Part shown: one piece after another, positions 55,028 to 62,558 of the stretch
Layout: each line of letters begins with the position of its first letter
How positions within the stretch are numbered: the first letter of the stretch is position 1
Origin: Lentilactobacillus rapi DSM 19907 = JCM 15042
GTDB taxonomy: Bacteria > Bacillota > Bacilli > Lactobacillales > Lactobacillaceae
Assembly (NCBI RefSeq): GCF_001436255.1
Contig: NZ_AZEI01000049.1
Coordinates: forward strand, 9,529-73,528
Reading direction: 5' to 3'
DNA: 64,000 bases
Position numbers and translations under genes: made by a program
The notes under the pieces: model-generated
Told to the model about the DNA's origin: nothing
What the model saw: the letters and a program-made list of their open reading frames with translations, nothing else
Databases searched by the model: none

Positions 55028-55130
55028 GAAGAAAAAAGATAAGGCACGGGGATGCCTTATCTCAAGATACCTATATTCTAGGGGAAGAATATGAATACAA
55101 AAGTAATAAATTAAAGGGGGATTTAATCTA
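55028..55130 (+). repeat. G-loop hairpin unit C (possible structured RNA)
   Basis: The best-preserved unit: GATAAGGCA (55038-55046) and TGCCTTATC (55053-55061) around CGGGGA; ATATTCT and AGAATAT (55073-55092) around AGGGGA; ATTAAA and TTTAAT (55110-55127) around GGGGGA. The 7-codon ORF MNTKVIN is at 55091-55114. A further AAAGGGGGA and TTG with three codons follow. Confidence 0.65.
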
Positions 55131-55197
55131 TTGCTAACGTGAGTTATTAGTAAACTCACATTTCAAATATAACTATAATCGAAGAATATGGTCAAAG

Positions 55198-55233
55198 ATT
55201 GAACAAATTGTGAAGAAAGTGTGAACTTTGACA
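55198..55233 (+). promoter_or_regulatory. Second triple direct repeat, followed by TTGACA
   Basis: ATTGAA-N5-TGTGAA-N5-TGTGAA again (55198-55225), almost identical to the copy at 54986, and TTGACA at 55228-55233 directly after it. A good -10 at the right distance is not visible. It lies about 80 bp before the hydrolase start. Confidence 0.5.
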
Positions 55234-55312
55234 AAAAACGCAAAAAATAGCCATCTTTTTGTCGGTTGTAGTACAGTGAGGGGTAAAAGAACGAAAGGAG
55301 GGAGGGGATTCC

Positions 55313-56167
55313 ATGAGTTTTGCGGCAAGACGGTTAATGAAACAATTTCGAGTGCAAAATTATAAAAAGAATATTGCCCACAGTTTCTTACATCCAAATC
55401 AGAAGTATAATTTGTTTAACAAACCGCCAGCTGGAGCCATCATTGATCAATTTGCCCACGGTCAGTTGGTGACTCTTGATGTAGTCCCAGATTTGGCTAG
55501 TCAACTTTTATATTTCCATGGCGGCGCATTTCGAGTGCCAATGAATGAAGACCAGTTGACAATGATTCGCTCGATTGCAGAATTGTCGGGTAGTCGACTG
55601 CAGATTGCGGATTTTCCTTTATTGCCAACGCATTCTGCGGCAGATATTTTGAAATTTGCAGCCACAGCTTTGCAGAAGGTGGCTGCCAACGGGGTGCCCG
55701 TATTTTTGATTGCTGATTCGGCCGGCGCTGCAATCGCCGTTCAACTGCTGTTTCAACACGCCGATCAGATTGCTGGGACCGTCCTGATCTCCCCATGGCT
55801 GGATTTGGATTTGAATGATTCGGAATTTGCTGACAGGGCAACTGAAGATGTCATGCTGGATTTCGACGTCCTCAAACAAATTGCGACAGAGTTCAAATCA
55901 GGCATCGGGGATCTGCATTGGGCTGACCCTTATTTACCGAGTGAGTCATTGACTGGTTCCCTGCAAATCTTTTACGGCGACAATGAATTGTTGGTTCCGA
56001 GCGATAAAAAATTTGCCGCTGCTTTAGGAGCAACGACAAATATAAAAGTCACTGTGATGAACTTTCGGGACGGCTTTCACGACTATGTACTATGGGAGAA
56101 CCTTCCTGAAACGAAGAAAACGAAAAAACAAATTAGTTCCTTCATTAGAGATCAACGTGATGCTTGA
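55313..56167 (+). CDS. Alpha/beta hydrolase of the HSL-like esterase group
   Basis: A 284-residue cytoplasmic esterase-like protein. The oxyanion motif is LLYFHGGAFRVP, the nucleophile elbow IADSAGAAIAV (family GDSAG with Gly changed to Ala), the acid lies in YGDNELLVPSD and the base in RDGFHDYVLW. AAGGAGGGAGGGG gives a very strong ribosome site 6 nt before the ATG. It is downstream of the G-loop hairpin region, which could form its leader. The C-terminal codons overlap the convergent YitT/YczE-like gene by 23 bp. Confidence 0.82.
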   Translation: MSFAARRLMKQFRVQNYKKNIAHSFLHPNQKYNLFNKPPAGAIIDQFAHGQLVTLDVVPDLASQLLYFHGGAFRVPMNEDQLTMIRSIAELSGSRLQIADFPLLPTHSAADILKFAATALQKVAANGVPVFLIADSAGAAIAVQLLFQHADQIAGTVLISPWLDLDLNDSEFADRATEDVMLDFDVLKQIATEFKSGIGDLHWADPYLPSESLTGSLQIFYGDNELLVPSDKKFAAALGATTNIKVTVMNFRDGFHDYVLWENLPETKKTKKQISSFIRDQRDA

Positions 56168-56801
56168 GCTTTGGAAAGGCGTGGGTATCCGACCACTTCA
56201 TCATTGCCCCTTGAAAAATCAAGGCAAACGCGGTTCCAAAGCCGATGGCGTAAATTTTGCCAGTTGAGAAATAGGAAATTGTGATGATAATGACTGGTGG
56301 AATATAGCTGAGCCATTGTGACAAAATGGCGCTGCCGTGGATAAACTTGAAGCGGATGATGTACGCCAAGTCGTCGTTTGGATGCATGATGAGGTTCGCT
56401 CGCGAATACATTGAAACGGCCACGGCGACCCCAAATAAGCCAATGATGTCTAGAATGATTCGGGCCCAGAAGTCCAAGCTGGGAACGCCGATTGAATCAA
56501 AAATAAATTGGGCGAACTGGACTAAATAACTGAACGGTAATGTAAATAGCAGGTTTGAAACGAACCGTCGACGGTCAAATGAGCCAATGAGCAATTGATT
56601 GGCAAGGGTTACAATGATTCCGTAGATGAATAAAGTATTACCAAGTGGGATGTTAACCCATTTGGATAAATTCACTGCAGATCCGGTCCAGACTGCACTC
56701 CCGAGGTTACTCGAGATGGCTAGGGCGTTGCCGGCGGCGTTTATAATTATTGATAGGCAGAGATAATAGAAGCGTTGGTGGAAGTCCTGTAATTTAGCCA
56801 T
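56145..56801 (-). CDS. YczE/YitT-like membrane protein
   Basis: A 218-residue protein with about five membrane helices, including IIINAAGNALAISSNLGSAV and ANLIMHPNDDLAYIIRFKF, which resemble YczE/YyaS/YitT-type uncharacterised proteins. The function is unknown. The ORF opens at 56885; the ATG at 56801 is preceded by AAGGAG, 12 nt away, and gives the normal family start. Confidence 0.7.
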   Translation of the reverse strand: MAKLQDFHQRFYYLCLSIIINAAGNALAISSNLGSAVWTGSAVNLSKWVNIPLGNTLFIYGIIVTLANQLLIGSFDRRRFVSNLLFTLPFSYLVQFAQFIFDSIGVPSLDFWARIILDIIGLFGVAVAVSMYSRANLIMHPNDDLAYIIRFKFIHGSAILSQWLSYIPPVIIITISYFSTGKIYAIGFGTAFALIFQGAMMKWSDTHAFPKLKHHVDL

Positions 56802-56935
56802 TATGTATCTGTTCTCCTTAAATGAACAATGAACTTTATTGTATAATATTTCATTGACTTTGAAAATGCTCAAGGTCAAATTCATTCTTAAAAATCGTCA
56901 AGCGTGTTAATATCTTAGTTAGAGGGGGCGGTCTT

Positions 56936-57562
56936 GTGCAACAACGAACAGCTTATTCGGAAGTCGAATTTGAGAAACACGTTGAAAATAATCGTCTATG
57001 GTTTAATCGCTTTCGGACGACCCGCTCATTTCAAAAATTAAATAAGCCAGAAAAAGCAGCTGCCTTTTATATTACTCAGGCATTCGTCGGTTTGGCTTAT
57101 AAATATCAACTACGGAGTCCGAGGCGGTATACTGCAAAGTCTGTTACAGAAGTAGTCTCAGAATTATTTCCCCAAAAAATTGCGGCAACCAATGTTTTCT
57201 TCACGTCGGTCATCCCGGTGCTGAAGCGCTACATTGTCTTCTTAGGTGCCCAGCATAAAATCAGTAATACGAGTACCTTAGTGAGAGCTCTGGAGGCAAT
57301 TGACGTCGGTGATCTGCTGGATGGTCATAAGAATGTATCAAAGTGGGATCCCCACAAGCGAGTGGGGATGAAATACTTGATGGGTTACACGAGAGAAATC
57401 GACCCAAAGCGAGTGAAAGCCTACGAAGAAGATTATAACATGGGAGTCCCGTTGAGGTTCTGCTTTGATTTAAGTGTCAACAGAGTCCCAAAGAATATTA
57501 TTATGCTAACTGAGAGTTTGAGGGAGAAGTTTGAACAGATATTGTATGAGAAAAACAAGTAA
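56936..57562 (+). CDS. Hypothetical cytoplasmic protein
   Basis: A 208-residue, basic, mostly helical protein (RLWFNRFRTTRSFQKLNKPE, VSELFPQKIAATNVFFTSV, DLLDGHKNVSKWDPHKRVG). No membrane helix, signal or known motif is visible. GTG start at 56936 with GAGGGGGCGG upstream, so it appears genuinely expressed. A type I hairpin repeat begins directly at the stop. Confidence 0.65.
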   Translation: MQQRTAYSEVEFEKHVENNRLWFNRFRTTRSFQKLNKPEKAAAFYITQAFVGLAYKYQLRSPRRYTAKSVTEVVSELFPQKIAATNVFFTSVIPVLKRYIVFLGAQHKISNTSTLVRALEAIDVGDLLDGHKNVSKWDPHKRVGMKYLMGYTREIDPKRVKAYEEDYNMGVPLRFCFDLSVNRVPKNIIMLTESLREKFEQILYEKNK

Positions 57563-57679
57563 GCGTGCGGAGAAAAACGCTTTGGTGCGGTCATATAAGG
57601 GCTCCTGAATTAAAATCCTGGTTTTGGATTTTGATTCAGGAGCCCTTATATGTTTAGCACCAGTTTTTCGGAGCACTAC
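57563..57679 (+). repeat. Long-hairpin interspersed repeat, type I copy
   Basis: Starts at the base after the TAA. ATATAAGGG/CCCTTATAT and AAAATCC/GGATTTT are shared with the copy at 5397, while CTCCTGAAT/ATTCAGGAG and GGTGC/GCACC are private. Outer ends GCGGAGAAAAAC and GTTTTTCGGAGC resemble type II ends. Confidence 0.88.
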
Positions 57680-57778
57680 TAATCCATGTAATGGCGGACC
57701 AAAAATCCTGGTTTTGGGATTTAAATCAGGAACCTTTTGGAAATTAGTGTCAATTGCGTCCGAGCACGTTATCTGATA
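57680..57778 (+). repeat. Degenerate type I hairpin repeat
   Basis: AAAAATCCTGGTTTTGGGAT apex followed by AAATCAGGAACC and TTGCGTCCGAGCA, matching type I elements; the left arm is reduced. Confidence 0.55.
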
Positions 57779-57785
57779 GATATCC

Positions 57786-57828
57786 CGCAAAACAAAAACC
57801 AGCCAAAGAAATTCTCCAGCTGGTTCCA
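57786..57828 (-). terminator. Probable terminator of the small 68-residue protein gene
   Basis: On the minus strand AACCAGC and GCTGGTT enclose about 15 nt and TTTGTTTTGC follows. Confidence 0.6.
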
Positions 57829-57854
57829 AATAATAATGGCTCATCCAATCGAAT

Positions 57855-58061
57855 CTAGTTCAACACCGTCACTTTTCGAATATCATCGAGTTTGATGACC
57901 ATGACGCCCTTGGCTGGACGCTTTATGAATGCTTGGTCATCATTTACGGCGGCAACTCCGCCGGTAATGGTTTCATCGGGAATTTGAATTGATACAAGCT
58001 TGCCATCTTTGTAGGCACTCATCAATTCATTTGAAATTTCTTTGGCTGCAATAGTCATCAT
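57855..58061 (-). CDS. Small hypothetical protein, beta-rich
   Basis: A 68-residue protein (start MMTIAAKEI), with alternating hydrophobic residues in VSIQIPDETITGGVAAV and AKGVMVIKLDDIRKVTVL that suggest a small beta barrel of Sm- or SH3-like type. No family is recognised. A GTG at 58067 is in frame but forms part of the AGAGGTG ribosome site, so the ATG at 58061 (or 58058) is used. Confidence 0.65.
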   Translation of the reverse strand: MMTIAAKEISNELMSAYKDGKLVSIQIPDETITGGVAAVNDDQAFIKRPAKGVMVIKLDDIRKVTVLN

Positions 58062-58196
58062 GATCACCTCTTATGATAAACTTAAGTATAGTGCATTAAA
58101 GCGCGAAATGTAAACATTTTTTAAGGTTTCTCCAAGATATGAAAATATTTTGGTAACACTTTTTGCAAATTAGCGCTAAAGTATATGTATAAGGTA

Positions 58197-58318
58197 AAGT
58201 GTGCGGAGCAAAACGGTTAGAAACTGGATCATAAGTCTCCTTATTCAGAAATCCCGGTTTTGGGGATTTTTGAATAAGGTGCTTATGTGCAAGTTCCTGC
58301 TTTACGGAGCAGTCCTAC
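58197..58318 (+). repeat. Long-hairpin interspersed repeat, type II copy
   Basis: AAGTGTGCGGAGCAAAACGG to GCTTTACGGAGCAGTCCTA. Paired segments AGAAACT/AGTTCCT, CATAAGT/GCTTATG and CCTTATTCA/TGAATAAGG; apex AAATCCC with GGGGATTT. It lies in a divergent intergenic region, 87 bp before a small gene. Confidence 0.9.
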
Positions 58319-58404
58319 TCAATTTAGCCAAGAAGTCCACCAAGAAACACCTCAAAGCCAAAAAGATCGGGCACACCGCACACAACATTGAAAGGGGTAT
58401 TGAA

Positions 58405-58644
58405 ATGACTGAACGCCAATTGATTCAAGAAATTTTAAATACCGTTGATGTTATTTACAATTTTGTAAACACCGACGACGATAAAAAGGAATACGAGATC
58501 GTGATTAACCGCCAAGACGGCGATCACCGACCACTTGAAAATGTTAACAAAGAGATCAAGCATTACTTTACAGACGCTGATTTTAGCTATGATGAAGAAT
58601 TGAATGATAACGGCGACGACATTCACGTTCAAGTCAAACGATAA
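58405..58644 (+). CDS. Small acidic hypothetical protein
   Basis: A 79-residue acidic protein (TERQLIQEILNTVDVIYNFV ... DGDDIHVQVKR) without known motif. A longer frame reaches back to 58201 through the hairpin repeat, but its translation there is repeat shadow; AAAGGGG upstream of the ATG at 58405 decides. It ends 58 bp before a strong terminator. Confidence 0.65.
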   Translation: MTERQLIQEILNTVDVIYNFVNTDDDKKEYEIVINRQDGDHRPLENVNKEIKHYFTDADFSYDEELNDNGDDIHVQVKR

Positions 58645-58700
58645 TTGGTCTAGTTGAAATAACCTTCACAATCATTGCTTGAACAGCAAATTGAATTAAG

Positions 58701-58737
58701 CGGCACATTATGGTATAGTTCATAATGTGCTTTTTTG
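58701..58737 (+). terminator. Intrinsic terminator before glpK
   Basis: Arms GCACATTATG and CATAATGTGC around GTATAGTT, then six T. Confidence 0.93.
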
Positions 58738-58768
58738 TTATGAAAATGAATTACTGAAGTTATAATAA

Positions 58769-58798
58769 TTGCAATAAATGAAAATAGTTTTGTATAAT
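58769..58798 (+). promoter_or_regulatory. Promoter of glpK
   Basis: TTGCAA (58769-58774), 18 bp, TATAAT (58793-58798), 35 nt before the start. No clear cre site is seen. Confidence 0.65.
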
Positions 58799-58832
58799 TG
58801 AATAAGGATTTTCATCGATTGGAGTGAATTTA

Positions 58833-60359
58833 ATGTTAACAGATCGTCCAAAATATATATTATCCATTGATCAAGGAACCACGAGCACTCGAGCAATGAT
58901 TTTTGACCATAATGGTAGAAAAGTAATTGAGGCTTTTAAGCCAGTCAAACAATTGATTCCCCATCCAGGTTGGATTGAGACCGATCCAAATGAAATTTGG
59001 ACCTCAGTTTTGAGCACCATTTCTTCTGCGTTTATCGACGCCGGGATTCATCCTGAAGATATCTCAGGAATTGGGATCGTTAATCAGCGTGAATCAACCA
59101 TTATTTGGGATAAAGAAACTGGCGAGCCAATTTATAACGCCATTGGCTGGCAGTCTAAGCAGACCGCCCCTTTAGCCCGCAAATTAAAGGATGAGGGCTA
59201 TTCAAACCTAATCCATAAGAAGACTGGCCTGATCATCGATTCTTATTTCTCAGCTACCAAAGTTCGCTGGATCCTCGATCACGTTGAGGGTGCCCAAGAG
59301 CGGGCCGAGAAGGGTGAATTGTTATTTGGAACGGTCGATAGCTGGCTTGTCTGGAAGCTATCCGGCGGTGAATATCACGTGACGGACTTTTCCAATGCCA
59401 GCCGAACCATGCTGTTTAATATCCATGCCCTCAGGTGGGATGACGATATTCTCAAATTGCTCAATATTCCCCGTAAGATATTGCCGATCGTTAAAACGTC
59501 GAGTGAGCTGTATGGCACGACTAAGAACTATCAATTTTACGGAATTGAAGTTCCGATTGCCGGGATTGCCGGAGACCAGTCGGCTGCGTTGATTGGCCAG
59601 CTCGCATTTGAGCCGGGGATGATTAAAAATACGTATGGTGATGGTGCCTTTATCATGATGAACACGGGTTCCAAACCGGAATTGTCTGATGATAACCTGC
59701 TAACGACGATTGCCTATAATATTGGCGGTCAAGTTACCTATGCGCTTGAAGGATCCATCTTTTCCGCCGGGACTGCGCTGACTTGGTTAAGTGATCAGAT
59801 GCACTTGATTGATAACGTTGCTGAAACGCGGGATGCTGCGATGCGGTCAACTGATGACGACGAAATCTATGTCGTGCCTGCCTTCAACGGATTAGGGGCG
59901 CCATACTGGGAACAAGAAGTTCGTGGTGCCGTGTTTGGTCTCACCCGTGGCACGACAAAGGATGATTTTGTCAAAGCTACTCTGCAGTCCATCGCCTATG
60001 GAACTAAAGACATCATTCGAACAATGGAGCGGGATACCGACATGTATATCCCAGCGCTGCGAGCAGATGGTGGGGCGTCACGGAATCGCTACTTGATGCA
60101 GTTCCAGGCAGATATGCTGGACATTCCAATTGAACGGGCAGCTGACGAAAACACGACGGCATTTGGGGCCGCCATTCTTGCTGGGCTTGCTGTTGGTTAT
60201 TGGAAAGATATCGATGAAGTAAAAGGCCTTGCAGTTGAAGGCCGGACCTTTAAGCCCGAAATGGACAAAGCTAAACGTAAGCGATTGTATCGTGGCTGGA
60301 AAGCAGCGGTCAATGCAGCTAGAGCGTTTAAGCCTTCCGATGATGAGGACGACGAATAA
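58833..60359 (+). CDS. glpK: Glycerol kinase
   Basis: Phosphorylates glycerol to glycerol 3-phosphate. The 508 residues contain [15 protein letters not shown] (phosphate loop), [21 protein letters not shown] and the C-terminal [20 protein letters not shown]. In Firmicutes whose GlpK is activated by HPr, the phosphorylated histidine lies in a YHFYG/YHFFG motif; here the place reads NYQFYG with Gln at about 234, so this control should be absent. The frame opens at GTG 58824, but GGAGTGA favours ATG 58833. No glpD or glpF is next to it. Confidence 0.95.
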   Translation: MLTDRPKYILSIDQGTTSTRAMIFDHNGRKVIEAFKPVKQLIPHPGWIETDPNEIWTSVLSTISSAFIDAGIHPEDISGIGIVNQRESTIIWDKETGEPIYNAIGWQSKQTAPLARKLKDEGYSNLIHKKTGLIIDSYFSATKVRWILDHVEGAQERAEKGELLFGTVDSWLVWKLSGGEYHVTDFSNASRTMLFNIHALRWDDDILKLLNIPRKILPIVKTSSELYGTTKNYQFYGIEVPIAGIAGDQSAALIGQLAFEPGMIKNTYGDGAFIMMNTGSKPELSDDNLLTTIAYNIGGQVTYALEGSIFSAGTALTWLSDQMHLIDNVAETRDAAMRSTDDDEIYVVPAFNGLGAPYWEQEVRGAVFGLTRGTTKDDFVKATLQSIAYGTKDIIRTMERDTDMYIPALRADGGASRNRYLMQFQADMLDIPIERAADENTTAFGAAILAGLAVGYWKDIDEVKGLAVEGRTFKPEMDKAKRKRLYRGWKAAVNAARAFKPSDDEDDE

Positions 60360-60395
60360 AGTGAACAATGAGTGTCAGCTTGATGACAGCTGGCA

Positions 60396-60443
60396 TACAA
60401 AAGAGGATGAGCAAAAGTTGATTTTGCTTCATCCTCTTTATTT
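60396..60443 (+). terminator. Intrinsic terminator after glpK
   Basis: Arms AAGAGGATGAGCAAAA and TTTTGCTTCATCCTCTT around GTTGA; T-rich end, A-rich start, so it can act in both directions. Confidence 0.92.
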
Positions 60444-60493
60444 TGGGTCAATTTTGAGCTTCTCAGCCATCAAAGCTGAGGCCACTCTGTCCG

Positions 60494-60922
60494 CTATTCT
60501 TTCGGCTCTTTCCAATAGTTGTAATTACTCAGCAGCTCCTTGGATCGCTGATCTGCTGGGACAAAGCCAATATTGAACAGGTGTTTAAAATACATCATGT
60601 TGTAGATGAATAACCAGACGATTCCGAGCCCATACGATCCGAGCGTCCAAGCAACCTGCAACGTTTCGCCCATTCCCATTGATAAGCCCATGGCAACGAT
60701 CAATTGAATGGCCGTCATACATAAGAAATTGTACCAATCAGATCGAAATACCGGCACCATGATGCTGAACCAAAGTGCCGTCCATGAGAGGCCAACCTTG
60801 GCAATTCGGATTTGACCGTTTTTTTTGTTGACGACCGTTGCAAAATTCGGCGGAATCGGTAACAAGTTTTGATTTTGATCATCATTGTTGTCATTATTTC
60901 CATTACCAAATGGATTTTGCAT
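60494..60922 (-). CDS. Hypothetical protein with three to four membrane helices
   Basis: A 142-residue protein: Asn/Asp/Gln-rich N-terminus (about 1-22), then helices ALWFSIMVPVFRS, FLCMTAIQLIVAMGLSMGMG and YGLGIVWLFIYNMMYF, and the tail LFNIGFVPADQRSKELLSNY. The tail resembles DUF2628-type small membrane proteins, but the match is not certain. GGGAGGA precedes the ATG by 6 nt. Confidence 0.6.
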   Translation of the reverse strand: MQNPFGNGNNDNNDDQNQNLLPIPPNFATVVNKKNGQIRIAKVGLSWTALWFSIMVPVFRSDWYNFLCMTAIQLIVAMGLSMGMGETLQVAWTLGSYGLGIVWLFIYNMMYFKHLFNIGFVPADQRSKELLSNYNYWKEPKE

Positions 60923-60943
60923 GGTATTCCTCCCTTGCTTAAT

Positions 60944-62329
60944 CTATTTTTTCTTGAATTTAACCACACATTCACATCTGGCAGTTTGTGGAATCAAATC
61001 AACCGACTGAATGTATTCAACGTTATACTTTTGGGTTAATTTTACTAGATCTCTTGCTAATGTCGACGGGTTACATGAAATATACACGAATTTTTTAGGA
61101 ACGATGTCTAAAATTGTATCAATCAAAGTGTCTGCCAGGCCGGTACGCGGTGGATCCACAATGAGGGCTGTTGGTTTCCAGCCATCTTCAATCCACAGTG
61201 GCAGCAGTTTTTCAGCCTCGCCGACTTCGTAGAGGGTATTCATGATCCCATTTCGAATTGAGTTGGTGTTGGCATCATCCACGGCGTCTTTGATCGTGTC
61301 CATTCCGCGAACTTCGCGAACCTGGTTGGCCACTGATAAGCCAATTGTCCCAACACCTGAATAAGCGTCGACTAATTTTTCTTTCCCAGTCAGTTCCAGG
61401 GCTTTGAAGGCTTCCTTGTAGAGAACTGAAGTCATTGTTGGGTTGACCTGCAAGAATGCACGCGCAGACAGCTCAAACTTAAGGTCGTTCAAAACCTCCG
61501 TGATGGTTTCCTTGCCGTCAACGTGAATGGTTTCATCACCCCAGACCATCGACGTTTTACCAGGATTAACGTTTTGCATGATTGAAACAACCTCTGGCAA
61601 TTCCGCGTGGATTCGTTCAACCAACTGATGCTTTTTGAGGAGTTTCTTACTTTGGGTGATGAAGGTGACTTGCACTTCATTGGTGGCAACGGCCGCTCTA
61701 ACAACCACGGTTTTGATGATGCCGGCGTTCTTTTCTTCATTATAAACCGGAATTTTCAAGTCTTGGATCATCGTCACGATTGCCCGCATGACTTTCATGG
61801 TCAACGGGTATTGCAATGCGGATGTTTTTAAATCAACAACTTCATGGCTCCGGGTCTTGTACAGGCCCGCAATCACGTTGCCGTGACGGTCTTCGCGAAT
61901 TTGGAAGGTCGCTTTATTTCGGTAGCCGGTGGGGTCGTCCATTCCAATCGTCGGTAATAATTTAAACTTACGATAACCGGTTGGTTGATACTTTTCAAGA
62001 GAGTCGCGAATAATATCGCGTTTAAAGGCCAATTGAGCCGGGTAAGCAAGATTTTCAAGCTCAAAACCGCCGACTTTATTGGCGTAATCATCTACCGGAG
62101 CCACCCGATCCTTGCTTTTTACCGAAACATGGACTAAAGCTCCTCGAATAAAATTCTTCAGGTCTTCGACGACTTCGACAAGTACGGTTTCGGTTGGCAG
62201 CGCGCCGGGTACGAAAACCAACTTGCGTTCGTAGTAACCGATCCCTTCGCCATTGATGCCGAGTCGTTTAATTTGAATTGTAAATTGTTCACCAGCAGTA
62301 ACGTGAACCTCAGATTTATTGTTATACAT
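60944..62329 (-). CDS. rlmD: 23S rRNA (uracil-C5)-methyltransferase, RlmD/RlmCD type
   Basis: A 461-residue RNA methyltransferase. An N-terminal TRAM domain (EQFTIQIKRLGINGEGIGYY), central RNA-binding part, the SAM motif VDAYSGVGTIGLSVA, DPPRTGL and the catalytic cysteine in KFVYISCNPSTLARDL. No iron-sulphur CxxxxxC cluster is obvious, as in the Gram-positive RlmCD branch that can modify both U747 and U1939. AAGGA lies 7 nt before the ATG. It follows the hypothetical membrane gene on the same strand (upstream of it). Confidence 0.92.
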   Translation of the reverse strand: MYNNKSEVHVTAGEQFTIQIKRLGINGEGIGYYERKLVFVPGALPTETVLVEVVEDLKNFIRGALVHVSVKSKDRVAPVDDYANKVGGFELENLAYPAQLAFKRDIIRDSLEKYQPTGYRKFKLLPTIGMDDPTGYRNKATFQIREDRHGNVIAGLYKTRSHEVVDLKTSALQYPLTMKVMRAIVTMIQDLKIPVYNEEKNAGIIKTVVVRAAVATNEVQVTFITQSKKLLKKHQLVERIHAELPEVVSIMQNVNPGKTSMVWGDETIHVDGKETITEVLNDLKFELSARAFLQVNPTMTSVLYKEAFKALELTGKEKLVDAYSGVGTIGLSVANQVREVRGMDTIKDAVDDANTNSIRNGIMNTLYEVGEAEKLLPLWIEDGWKPTALIVDPPRTGLADTLIDTILDIVPKKFVYISCNPSTLARDLVKLTQKYNVEYIQSVDLIPQTARCECVVKFKKK

Positions 62330-62558
62330 TGAACCGTCCTTATATTTGTAGTTACTAAGTATGATAGCACATCGGGGTGAGAATTCGGAGAGGGATGTAT
62401 TGAGTAGATCATTTGTTATGAAAAAGTAAAGATATTATTAAATTACCTATGTTAACTAAATGCTTTAATTCAATTATCATTTTAGAGCAATACTATGATC
62501 GCGTTATCATTAATTTATTACAAACAGATAATACAGAAAAATGTTTATTGAGGGGAGC

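Noticed and set aside
54451-55130. Type III toxin-antitoxin RNA (ToxI-like tandem repeats)
   Set aside because: The units are 100-120 nt, irregularly spaced and not followed by a ToxN-like gene; the downstream gene is an esterase-like hydrolase.
54451-55130. CsrB/CsrC-type antagonist of CsrA
   Set aside because: Loops show GGGGA, but CsrA is not expected in lactobacilli and no csrA lies in the window; only the architectural resemblance is kept as a hypothesis.
58061-58067. GTG start for the small 68-residue protein
   Set aside because: The GTG is part of the AGAGGTG ribosome site of the ATG that follows.
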